From the NCBI GenBank assembly GCA_002424635.1, contig DIKT01000088.1:1-7868 (forward strand): a stretch of DNA of 7,868 bases, in the 5' to 3' direction. The position numbers and the translations under genes are program-made. The notes below the pieces were generated by a model, which saw only the letters and a list, made by a program, of their open reading frames with translations, did not search any database and was not told the origin of the DNA. Source of the DNA: Desulfobulbaceae bacterium UBA5611 (lineage in GTDB: Bacteria; Desulfobacterota; Desulfobulbia; Desulfobulbales; Desulfocapsaceae). Shown in pieces: positions 1-5,474 of this stretch; within the stretch, counting starts at the first letter, position 1; each line of letters begins with the position of its first letter.

Positions 1-2
1 TC

Positions 3-119
3 CGCTACAATGCAGAAGGCAAGGCTGAATGCTTTGCCCCTGAAGGAGCGACAGAAGAAGAAATCCAACGCGATGCAATCGATGCCTGTCCTGCATCATG
101 CATTCATTGGCGCGACTGA
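3..119 (+). CDS. Ferredoxin, C-terminal part (gene runs in from the left edge)
   Basis: The frame is open from the window edge to a TGA at 117-119 and encodes the last 38 residues of a small ferredoxin. The tail reads ...EEEIQRDAIDACPASCIHWRD. A helix followed by Cys-Pro and a short xxCIHW end is the usual C-terminus of single-cluster 4Fe-4S (Fer4_13/Fer4_15-like) ferredoxins, where the Cys of the CP pair is the last cluster ligand. The CxxCxxC part lies outside the window. The protein would be a cytoplasmic low-potential electron carrier. The dehydrogenase fragment starts 63 nt downstream on the same strand, so the two were probably one operon, perhaps linking 2-oxoacid oxidation to electron transfer. 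The family call is from the motif only; which redox partner it serves cannot be told. Confidence 0.75.
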   Translation, partial: RYNAEGKAECFAPEGATEEEIQRDAIDACPASCIHWRD

Positions 120-182
120 CCTTCACTGCGCTGATCTGCCGGTTGCCGCACCGATAGGAATTTGGCAAACGAGGAGGATCGC

Positions 183-461
183 ATGGAAACCCGGATACGG
201 GCGGTACTGCCCGATCAGGAGCTTGTCAGGCTGTACGAACAGATGGTTCTATCGCGTGAATTCGAGGAGTCATGCGCTGAACAGTATGCCAAAGGACAGA
301 TCACCGGCTTTCTGCACCTTTACAGCGGGCAGGAGGCGGTGGCGGTCGGCGCCACAGCCGGGCTGCACAAAGACGATTATATCCTCTCGGCCTATCGCGA
401 ACATGCCCAGGGCATCGTCATCCTACTGAACTCCCGGGGGGTTACGTCCAGCAACCATTAA
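183..461 (+). pseudogene. Truncated pyruvate/acetoin dehydrogenase E1 component, alpha subunit (N-terminal fragment)
   Basis: The 92 codons match the start of the thiamine-diphosphate-dependent E1-alpha family (PdhA/AcoA type): LYEQMVLSREFEE, GFLHLYSGQEAVAVG and DDYILSAYREHAQ are hallmark segments around the TPP-binding entrance. Full-length E1-alpha is about 320-360 residues. Here homology stops after AQGIV (near position 417) and an unrelated tail, ILLNSRGVTSSNH, leads to TAA. The GDG TPP motif and the rest of the catalytic domain are absent, and the other frames up to the hemerythrin gene do not resume it. ATG 183 is preferred over ATG 162 because a GAGGAGG ribosome site lies just upstream of 183. 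The fragment cannot be an active E1. It is most likely the scar of a deletion or rearrangement, although an assembly join at this point is also possible. Confidence 0.8.
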
Positions 462-510
462 TTCGCCAATCCCGCGTTCAAGCCACACAAAACATGCAAG
501 GAGAATGGGT

Positions 511-915
511 ATGCCGCTTATTGACTGGGACGACAAATTTTTGCTCGGTATTCCGCAGCTCGACGAACATCACCGGCAGCTGGTGAGACTCCTCAACCAG
601 GCCTTTGATGGCTTTACCGCCAAGGCCCCTGCCGAAGAGGTCAGCACGCTTTTGGAAGCACTGGCCGACTACGCAACCTATCACTTCGCAGCAGAAGAAA
701 ACTGGATGAAGGCCAACGGCTATCCCAGGCTTACAGAACACGCTGCAGAACATGACAAGTTCTCGGCCCGCGTGACTGAAATGCTGCGCGATGTGAGCGC
801 CGAAAACCCTACCCTGCCCCTGGAACTGCTCACCTTCCTCAAAAACTGGCTCGTCGAGCACATACTGACCACCGATGCCGACTACGGCAGATTTTTCAGG
901 ACGCAAACGGCGTAA
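511..915 (+). CDS. Bacteriohemerythrin (single-domain O2-binding di-iron protein)
   Basis: The 134-residue protein is one complete hemerythrin domain. All expected di-iron ligands are visible: His21 in DEHHRQL, His58 and Glu62 in YHFAAEE, His77 and His81 in HAAEH, and His117 and Asp122 in EHILTTD. Spacing matches the known bacterial family. It should fold as a four-helix bundle in the cytoplasm and bind oxygen reversibly, for storage, delivery, sensing or protection of oxygen-labile enzymes. No receptor, GGDEF or other domain is fused. The start is placed at ATG 511, not ATG 505, because AAGGAG at 498-503 sits 7 nt before 511 but only 1 nt before 505. It follows the broken E1-alpha gene by 49 nt with its own ribosome site. 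A stand-alone hemerythrin is common in microaerophilic and anaerobic Gram-negative bacteria. Confidence 0.92.
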   Translation: MPLIDWDDKFLLGIPQLDEHHRQLVRLLNQAFDGFTAKAPAEEVSTLLEALADYATYHFAAEENWMKANGYPRLTEHAAEHDKFSARVTEMLRDVSAENPTLPLELLTFLKNWLVEHILTTDADYGRFFRTQTA

Positions 916-999
916 CTCCGTGCTACCCATCTCACTCAGCAGCGTGACGCTTGCATCATCTGATTGAGGCGGGCGCAGCATTCGGTGAACAGTTGGTCG

Positions 1000-1863
1000 T
1001 CAAGGACAGTCCGGCTCACCACTCGCCCCGGCTGCCTGCAGTTTACGTTGTGTTACCTTGAATGCAGCCATATCTTTCTTCATGCGGGTCGTTAGCTCAT
1101 GCAACCGCTTCATCTTCTGTTCCGTGAGCGTGGTGAGATCGTCAACCTGCCCCGACAGATAGAGATAGTAGGCAAAGTTTTCGCCTACCTCAGCGGCCGT
1201 AACCCAGAGATCAAGTGTTTTGTTTTGCTGCGCTATCTGCAGCGCCCCCAGCAAAAACCGCAGGCCAGCGTTGTCTGGGTCTTTAACCACGCCAGCGCCT
1301 GCGCTGTAGACCTTCTTGGCCGTTTGCACCTGCTCCAGAAAACGGTAATAGGCCTTGATCTTCTTCCGCTCGTCTACTGACTGCGCCAGCTCATACAAAG
1401 CGTTGACGACATCCTGGTTCTTGTTCAGCCCAAGCACCTCGAGCCCCCTGATCTCGCTATGGACATTGGTAATATTGAGCGACATCAGCTTTTTGGGCAG
1501 TTTTTTCGACGCTTCCAGCCCCTGATCCAGAGCCGCCGAGAGCAGGGTGTTGATCAGCTCGGCCTTTTGCTGCTGCGAGACCTGCTCGAACATTTCAAAG
1601 GATGCTATCTCGGCCTGAAAATCAAGTGCCCGAATGGCCTCCTGATCGGCCTTAACGCGCATCCTGGCTGAGCAGAAGCTGCGAATCAACTCCGGATCAA
1701 CCTTTTTCTTACCGGTCTGTATTTCCTGCCCGCTCAGTATTTCAAGCTGCCTGATCGCTGACGGCCTGCTGGCATCGGCAGCAGAAGCGCCACCAACTGC
1801 ACCCGGACAAACGACAGCCGCCACCAATACCAGCACCCATTGCCTGCCCACGTTTTTTTCCAT
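1000..1863 (-). CDS. Exported helical protein of unknown function
   Basis: I do not recognise this 287-residue protein. The first ~29 residues look like a Sec signal peptide: basic start MEKNVGRQ, hydrophobic core WVLVLVAAVV, and a likely cleavage after GGASA. The mature part is rich in charged residues and predicted mostly alpha-helical, with coiled-coil-like stretches near the C-terminus (EQKMKRLHELTTRMKKD). It has a Cys near residue 60 and one three residues from the end, and no lipobox, so a soluble periplasmic protein is more likely than a lipoprotein. ATG 1863 is chosen over the upstream ATG at 1899 because GGAGGT lies just before it and because it begins a normal signal peptide. It converges with the hemerythrin gene and shows no clear operon partner in the window. 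Confidence 0.75.
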   Translation of the reverse strand: MEKNVGRQWVLVLVAAVVCPGAVGGASAADASRPSAIRQLEILSGQEIQTGKKKVDPELIRSFCSARMRVKADQEAIRALDFQAEIASFEMFEQVSQQQKAELINTLLSAALDQGLEASKKLPKKLMSLNITNVHSEIRGLEVLGLNKNQDVVNALYELAQSVDERKKIKAYYRFLEQVQTAKKVYSAGAGVVKDPDNAGLRFLLGALQIAQQNKTLDLWVTAAEVGENFAYYLYLSGQVDDLTTLTEQKMKRLHELTTRMKKDMAAFKVTQRKLQAAGASGEPDCP

Positions 1864-2001
1864 ACGCACCTCCTGCGTCTCGCCAGGCAAACCAAGCATC
1901 AGGGCTGCAATTCCCCTTGCCTAAGCTTCAAGAGTAGCAGGACTGGTTTCGATTACAATGCGCCAGCCATCGGGAACAGGAACGCAAACCAACAACATCG
2001 C

Positions 2002-2070
2002 AAAAAACAAACAGGCCCGAAGCTGGCGAAACCCGTATTACAAGGTTTCAAGCCAGCTGCGAGCCTGTTT
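2002..2070 (-). terminator. Strong intrinsic terminator for leftward transcription
   Basis: Arms AAACAGGC (2009-2016), AGCTGGC (2021-2027) and GAAACC (2028-2033) pair with GGTTTC (2044-2049), GCCAGCT (2052-2058) and GCCTGTTT (2063-2070). The loop is 10 nt, with one small internal loop and a 2-nt bulge. Read on the minus strand, the stem is followed by TTTGTTTTTTG, a good U-tract, while the plus strand has none. It would end transcripts arriving from the right, meaning the element's alpA operon, or the host gene that stood there before insertion. It also insulates the exported-protein gene. Confidence 0.8.
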
Positions 2071-2148
2071 AGATTGGGGGCGGTGTCAATACACCTAATC
2101 CGATAACAGTCCAAAACAACACAATTTTATTAGTTCACAAAAATCAAC

Positions 2149-2173
2149 ATACCCCCAAAAGTACCACCAAAAA
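2149..2173 (+). repeat. Left-end tandem copies of the TACCACCAAAA motif
   Basis: ATACCCCCAAAA (2149-2160) is directly followed by GTACCACCAAAAA (2161-2173), a 12-bp period with two differences in the core. The same motif recurs three times next to the integrase start at the right end. Paired motifs at both ends of an integrated element are typical of integrase arm-type binding sites, which after excision lie on either side of the attachment core. The binding role is inferred. Confidence 0.55.
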
Positions 2174-2196
2174 CAATCATTTGAGGGCGCAAAAAG

Positions 2197-2424
2197 CTAA
2201 CTGTCTGAACAGTAAATCATCTTGCGTATATCTTCAACATTCCAGCAGGTGGTCCGCTCTCCTAGCTTTATGGGCTGGGGATAACGTCCTGACTTGACGC
2301 CTGCCCACCAGGTAGACTTGCTAACAGGTATTACAGGGGGTATGCCTTTTTTCTTATCTCCGAGAATTTGAGACAACCTTACCAGCCCTGTCTCCGGGAG
2401 CGCATTGTTGTTTGATGATTGCAT
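2197..2424 (-). CDS. AlpA-like DNA-binding regulator / excisionase-type protein
   Basis: This 75-residue protein has the AlpA/MerR-like winged helix-turn-helix layout: LVRLSQILG, then a PVSKSTWWAGVKSGRYPQPIKLG recognition segment, and the closing CWNVEDIRKMI. The Ser-xx-Thr-x-Trp, G-x-(Y/F)-P-x-P-x-K-(L/I) and (C/T)-x-W pattern is diagnostic of the family. AlpA itself activates the integrase gene of a cryptic P4-like prophage, and relatives act as excision factors or repressors, so this one probably controls integration or excision. It is the last gene of the operon. Its ribosome site GGGGGAG (2430-2436) touches the stop codon of the replication gene (2437-2439), so translation is likely coupled. 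The integrase-end repeats lie a few dozen bases past its 3' end. Confidence 0.85.
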   Translation of the reverse strand: MQSSNNNALPETGLVRLSQILGDKKKGIPPVIPVSKSTWWAGVKSGRYPQPIKLGERTTCWNVEDIRKMIYCSDS

Positions 2425-2436
2425 TTGCTCTCCCCC

Positions 2437-3657
2437 TTAGAATGGCAGATCGTCAGGAATAGGTGCATATGCCAGTTCCTGATCAATGGCAGCGGTGGCG
2501 GCATGAAGTCTTTCAAGGAATTCCTTGCCGATCTTCTGGGAAACACCGGGCTTGCGGAATATGGTGCCTTGCTTGTCCTTCCAAACACGAGGACGGCAGG
2601 GTGCTGGCAGCGACAGCCCCCAATCAGCCACATAGCCGCCATTCTCTTTGATTTCCCGCTCAAGCTCGTCTTTGATGTTTAGGAAGGCTCTTCTCTTACT
2701 CCTGCCATAAAAATCGAATTTAACCGGCCTGGAGCCATCCAAAAGTTTCTGGCTCATGCCATAGCGTTTTCCCTCAATAGGTGTGTTGCCTTTCTTCATG
2801 TAGCTCAGTAAATAGTTTACAGCGTGTTCCTGGTTGTTTAGCCGCTTGATATTGACGCTGTTGCTGGCCTGATCCCAGAGTTTTACCAACCACTTCACGT
2901 CAATGAATTCCCGATCAAGCAGGATATGGAAGTGGATATTTTGGGTATTCTGTTCTTGGATTTCAGCCACCCAAATGTAATTCAGATACCAGGTTTCGTT
3001 TTCGGTCTTATCTGCCAAGCGAGTGTATTTCTTGGTAAGGCTGTTCAGGAACTTTTTGAATTTGGTTTTAGCCCACTGCTGGTCAACGCATCCTGATTCC
3101 GTAAGGACGGAGAGCTTGGGATCGAAGGTAAGGGTCAGGAAAAGTTTGAAGGTGGTGATTTTGCTTTCAACAGCCCGCTTGATTTGCTTTCTGGCCTTTG
3201 CAGTGAATTTCATGGACATAACCTTGCCATGCTGACCAGGGGCACGCTTTAGCCCCCGTGAATAGCATCCTGCGGTTATTTCGCCGCTTGGGTAAAGGCT
3301 GATACTGGCACCGACACCAAAACCTTCTTCCTCTTCATAATCAAGGACGGTTTGACGTTGTTCCCAGGTGAGGTCGCTCAGATCACGGTGATGGTTAGAT
3401 TGAAGAATCTGATCAAGTTTGGTTGTCAGACTTTCTGAACTGTTATCAAGTTCAAAAGGCGGGTCCGTCTCCGGTGGAAAGTACGCCTCCATTCCGGGCA
3501 GCGGAGGATTACACCGCCGATACCTCGGCGGTGTTCCTGTCCGGCCATCGGCCATGTCCGCAGGTGCGGAATAGTCCACTGGACGGACAGGGCCATAAAA
3601 TGACGTTTCGGAATGTTGCTTCTGTGCTTCGTCTTGATGATCGTTTTGGTCCAACAT
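2437..3657 (-). CDS. HUH-family rolling-circle replication initiator
   Basis: The 406-residue protein carries the three HUH endonuclease motifs in order. Motif 1 is LFLTLTFDP (about residues 172-180). Motif 2 is NIHFHILLD, with metal-binding His242 and His244. Motif 3 is NYLLSYMKKG, with Tyr282 and Tyr286 in YxxxY spacing followed by Lys288/289. Proteins of this type nick one strand at the origin, stay bound through tyrosine and drive rolling-circle copying; two-tyrosine forms are known from phages and some plasmids. The N-terminal ~110 residues are proline-rich and probably disordered; the C-terminal ~90 are unassigned. No helicase domain is seen. ATG 3657 is preferred over TTG 3672, which falls inside a hairpin arm. 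The gene follows the 320-residue ORF by 70 nt and precedes alpA by 12 nt. It would copy the excised circle, or aid its transfer. Confidence 0.85.
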   Translation of the reverse strand: MLDQNDHQDEAQKQHSETSFYGPVRPVDYSAPADMADGRTGTPPRYRRCNPPLPGMEAYFPPETDPPFELDNSSESLTTKLDQILQSNHHRDLSDLTWEQRQTVLDYEEEEGFGVGASISLYPSGEITAGCYSRGLKRAPGQHGKVMSMKFTAKARKQIKRAVESKITTFKLFLTLTFDPKLSVLTESGCVDQQWAKTKFKKFLNSLTKKYTRLADKTENETWYLNYIWVAEIQEQNTQNIHFHILLDREFIDVKWLVKLWDQASNSVNIKRLNNQEHAVNYLLSYMKKGNTPIEGKRYGMSQKLLDGSRPVKFDFYGRSKRRAFLNIKDELEREIKENGGYVADWGLSLPAPCRPRVWKDKQGTIFRKPGVSQKIGKEFLERLHAATAAIDQELAYAPIPDDLPF

Positions 3658-3662
3658 AATAA

Positions 3663-3688
3663 CCCCCAGCAAGTTTAATTTGCTGGGG
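3663..3688 (-). promoter_or_regulatory. Hairpin covering the ribosome binding site of the replication gene
   Basis: A perfect 9-bp inverted repeat, CCCCAGCAA (3664-3672) and TTGCTGGGG (3680-3688), has a 7-nt loop. On the minus-strand transcript its 3' arm ends in GGGG(G), 5 nt before ATG 3657 and the only Shine-Dalgarno-like sequence there. Folding of the RNA would hide the ribosome site and limit Rep synthesis. It has no U-tract, so it is a poor terminator. Alternatively it could be a hairpin recognised by Rep itself, such as a nick site. Confidence 0.55.
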
Positions 3689-3727
3689 ATTCTTAATTTT
3701 CTTGCTAAATACTACGCGGAAAGGGAT

Positions 3728-4690
3728 TTATTTTTTGAATTCCGGCCTTTGGAATAGTTCCTGCCAGGGAAGGCTGTTATTGAATACCGACTTGCGGAAT
3801 GACTCACCTGTTGGCAGGTCATAATCGCATTCATCGCCTTTGTCCTGGCTGTAGGCATCAAACAACGCCCCGATTGTGGGATAATCCATGTCGTAGCCCA
3901 TTGCCTGACTAAGGCTGTAGATAAGACCAGCGAGCCTGTACTTTGAACGTCTGCGGGCTTCTTCCACTTTTGAATAGTTGGCGACAACAGGCTTGTGAGG
4001 TGCAGCCATCAGGCGTTCATAGTCGTTTGTTTTACCCATATATTTCAATGCGATCATATGTTGAGAAATGGCCGGCTCATAGGCCATTGTAGCGTCAAGT
4101 TTAATAAGATTTTCAATGGCATCAATGTTTCCTGCTCTTGCTTGGCTATAGAGAGCAAAGGGGCTTTTTTGATAAAGAAGTAAACAGGGGCAAATAATAA
4201 GAAAGAAAAACGCCAGCTCATATTCATATTTATCTAGGAATTGCTGCATCATGGGGCGAATCTCTGGATCGAGAGGAAGGTTTTGAAGATCATCTGCTAT
4301 GTCGGAAAGGGTGTGATCCTTTAATTTATCAATGAAGTCCTTCCATTTCTGCACTTCTTCTGGATCAGGGCTTACCCCTTTGAAATAATTTGGGTCTCTG
4401 CGTATAACCTTAACGATCCTACGCGCAATCAAGGCAAACACAACCAGCCGTGGGCCAAGAGGGTGAAACTCGGCTATAAAATCAACGAAAGCGGATATGG
4501 ATTTTCGTGGGAAGCGGTATAAGGCAAACCATTCGGTGAGAACCGGCACTGAAAATTGCCGACCGTACAGACGGCGCTCTTTTATCTGGGGGAGGTTTTC
4601 GTATAGGTCATCAGAGAAGGAAACCAATTGGACTGCAAGCGTTGCAATGAATGTCGGCTTATGCTTGGCCCATTGTTTGACTGCTCGCAT
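3728..4690 (-). CDS. Unknown 320-residue protein, first gene of the replication operon
   Basis: I do not recognise this family. The start is well supported: AGGAG lies 5 nt before ATG 4690. The N-terminal half is basic and helical (FPRKSISAFVDFIAEFH, RLVVFALIARRIVKVIRR). A single strongly hydrophobic stretch, YELAFFFLIICPCLLLYQK, at about residues 155-175 may be one membrane segment or a buried helix. Right after it, SPFALYSQARAGNIDAIENLIKLD resembles one helix-turn-helix repeat of TPR/ankyrin-like solenoids, but no further copies are clear. The C-terminal end is acidic and aromatic. No catalytic motif is visible and there is no signal peptide. It is co-directional with the replication gene, 70 nt upstream, under the only promoter predicted for this operon. 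A part in replication control, or an element-specific accessory role, is a guess from position. Confidence 0.75.
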   Translation of the reverse strand: MRAVKQWAKHKPTFIATLAVQLVSFSDDLYENLPQIKERRLYGRQFSVPVLTEWFALYRFPRKSISAFVDFIAEFHPLGPRLVVFALIARRIVKVIRRDPNYFKGVSPDPEEVQKWKDFIDKLKDHTLSDIADDLQNLPLDPEIRPMMQQFLDKYEYELAFFFLIICPCLLLYQKSPFALYSQARAGNIDAIENLIKLDATMAYEPAISQHMIALKYMGKTNDYERLMAAPHKPVVANYSKVEEARRRSKYRLAGLIYSLSQAMGYDMDYPTIGALFDAYSQDKGDECDYDLPTGESFRKSVFNNSLPWQELFQRPEFKK

Positions 4691-4731
4691 GGAGGCTCCT
4701 GGTGTCTGGAGAGTTGATAAGATTGGAATTC

Positions 4732-4760
4732 ATGATATATCTGTGCGGACAGATTTCCAA
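4732..4760 (-). promoter_or_regulatory. Predicted sigma-70-type promoter with dyad operator for the replication operon
   Basis: On the minus strand TTGGAA (4760-4755) is followed, after exactly 17 nt, by TATCAT (4737-4732), which match the -35 and -10 consensus at 4 and 5 of 6 bases. The start would fall about 35-40 nt before ATG 4690. The spacer contains the perfect dyad ATCTGT-GCGG-ACAGAT (4739-4754), filling almost all of it. A repressor there would block RNA polymerase. CTGT/ACAG half-sites resemble LexA boxes, but the 4-nt gap is not the classic 8, so the regulator is unknown. Confidence 0.5.
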
Positions 4761-4797
4761 GCCCTGTGTTTCTGAAACTGGGGAGTGGCTAGCAGCA

Positions 4798-4932
4798 GCT
4801 TACAGCATTAATAAACATCAGCATTACTGCTAATATATAGAAATTTATACCAACAAAACAATACATGCTTACAGATATATAAACTTGCTTATACATATAG
4901 AGTATAGAAACAGGTTTACAGATGTATAAAAC
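4798..4932 (+). repeat. Three imperfect iteron-like direct repeats
   Basis: GCTTACAGCATTAATAAAC (4798-4816), GCTTACAGATATATAAAC (4867-4884) and TTTACAGATGTATAAAAC (4915-4932) share the pattern TTACAG-6/7 nt-TAAAAC with small shifts. Spacing is irregular (69 and about 48 nt). They may be binding sites for a replication or regulatory protein, but in such AT-rich DNA part of the likeness could be chance. Confidence 0.3.
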
Positions 4933-4940
4933 AGGCCAAA

Positions 4941-4967
4941 GCTGTTGATTAGATAATTGATAACAGC
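4941..4967. repeat. Short inverted repeat upstream of the membrane-protein gene
   Basis: GCTGTT (4941-4946) and AACAGC (4962-4967) are perfect inverted copies separated by 15 AT-rich bases, about 56 nt before the plus-strand start codon. The position suits an operator, but a 6-bp pair is weak evidence. Confidence 0.25.
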
Positions 4968-5022
4968 CCCAAAATTTAATGATAGCAGATCAAACTTTGC
5001 AACAATTATATAGAGGTGCCAT

Positions 5023-5439
5023 ATGACTAATATTGTGATAAGGAAAAGGATTTTGATGACTGTACTTTTCATACTATTGCTAGTGATAATGCTAGCAGTA
5101 TTTTTGTTTGTATTGACTATCGCAGTACAGTACCCACAAAGAATTAATATATTATCAACAAATTTAGACGTTTTGATATTTCCAACGATGGTTGCGCTTT
5201 TTTCAGCGCTTTCTATTTTGTTTATAATTATTATTTTAACCTTGACTGGCTATTTGGAAAAAACTCCAAACATAGTTTTGAATGAAAGTAAAACTGAAAA
5301 AATAAAAAAAGGTGAAATTGCGCCATGGGATGGTTGGCTTATTACTGATGGAGCGTTAGCAAAATTGTTAGAAGCAGGAGAAAGATCAAAAAGAGATACA
5401 CAGCAACGCCCAACCACGTCTTTAGACGCGGACGTCTGA
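5023..5439 (+). CDS. Small two-pass inner-membrane protein of unknown function
   Basis: The 138-residue protein has two clear hydrophobic segments, about residues 10-34 and 51-75. The basic N-terminus (IRKR) suggests that both ends face the cytoplasm. After a charged linker comes a conserved-looking element, APWDGWLITDGALAKLLEAGE (about 100-120). Proline-aromatic-Asp-Gly-x-Leu motifs of this kind appear, as I recall, in some small phage and prophage membrane proteins, but I cannot name a family. The last ~10 codons run into the attC-like site, so the original C-terminus may have been different. GAGGT 5 nt before ATG 5023 supports the start. It is AT-rich like the next gene, which starts 35 nt later on the same strand; the two probably form a functional pair. 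It could be a membrane effector, a holin-like protein or an anchor for its partner. Confidence 0.7.
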   Translation: MTNIVIRKRILMTVLFILLLVIMLAVFLFVLTIAVQYPQRINILSTNLDVLIFPTMVALFSALSILFIIIILTLTGYLEKTPNIVLNESKTEKIKKGEIAPWDGWLITDGALAKLLEAGERSKRDTQQRPTTSLDADV

Positions 5440-5468
5440 CACCGCCGGTCAAGTCCGGGCCGTTAGGA
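5408..5468 (+). other. attC-like (integron cassette) recombination site between the two cargo genes
   Basis: GCCCAAC (5408-5414) fits the R'' consensus RYYYAAC and GTTAGGA (5462-5468) fits the R' consensus GTTRRRY except in the last base. The total of 61 nt is the length of short attC sites. Between them an imperfect hairpin forms: CTT-GAC (with a 2-nt bulge) and GCGG pair with CCGC and GTC-AAG around a 10-nt loop. The upstream gene stops inside the site and the downstream ATG lies 6 nt after it, as in gene cassettes. It is GC-rich among AT-rich genes. No IntI integrase is present and the pairing is imperfect. Confidence 0.45.
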
Positions 5469-5474
5469 GATAAA

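Larger units (their letters stand above)
1864..2196. other. Non-coding junction between chromosome and mobile element
   Basis: No credible gene lies here. The stretch contains the ribosome site of the exported-protein gene (just left of 1880), the large terminator hairpin at 2002-2070, an AT-rich patch from about 2110 to 2150, and two tandem copies of the integrase-end motif at 2149-2173. The left end of the mobile element should fall between the terminator and those repeats. A 9-bp word, ACAACACAA (2116-2124), also occurs at 7829-7837 near the other end, but it is too short to be accepted as the attachment core. Confidence 0.6.
4691..5022. other. AT-rich divergent intergenic region, possible control or origin region
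   Basis: No supportable gene is present. The left third carries the predicted leftward promoter and dyad (4732-4760). The rest is very AT-rich and holds three loosely similar copies of a (C/T)TTACAG...AAAC word (4798-4932), an inverted pair GCTGTT (4941-4946) and AACAGC (4962-4967), and the ribosome site GAGGT (5013-5017) for the plus-strand gene. A short minus-strand open frame across it is hydrophobic only because of the base composition and has no ribosome site. Such a region between divergent operons could house promoters in both directions or a replication origin. Confidence 0.5.

Noticed and set aside
10..429. Plus-strand 139-codon frame at the left edge
   Set aside because: It overlaps both the ferredoxin C-terminus and the E1-alpha fragment, which are in other frames and have clear family motifs.
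478..981. Minus-strand open frame of 167 codons opposite the hemerythrin gene
   Set aside because: It mirrors a gene with all hemerythrin ligands intact; no recognisable motif or ribosome site.
2009..2070. Large hairpin considered as a tRNA or tRNA-derived attachment site, since GGTTTCAAGCC resembles a T-arm
   Set aside because: No cloverleaf can be built; the arms form one long stem with a U-tract on the minus strand, which fits a terminator.
2149..2173. Considered as a CRISPR-like or microsatellite repeat
   Set aside because: Only two 12-bp units, no spacers, no cas genes; the match to copies near the integrase explains them better.
4739..4754. Considered as a LexA (SOS) box
   Set aside because: The CTGT and ACAG half-sites are 4 nt apart instead of the 8 nt of the classic proteobacterial box.
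4869..5072. Minus-strand hydrophobic 67-residue open frame
   Set aside because: It lies in very AT-rich DNA, has no ribosome site, overlaps the well-supported start of the plus-strand membrane-protein gene, and its hydrophobicity follows from base composition.
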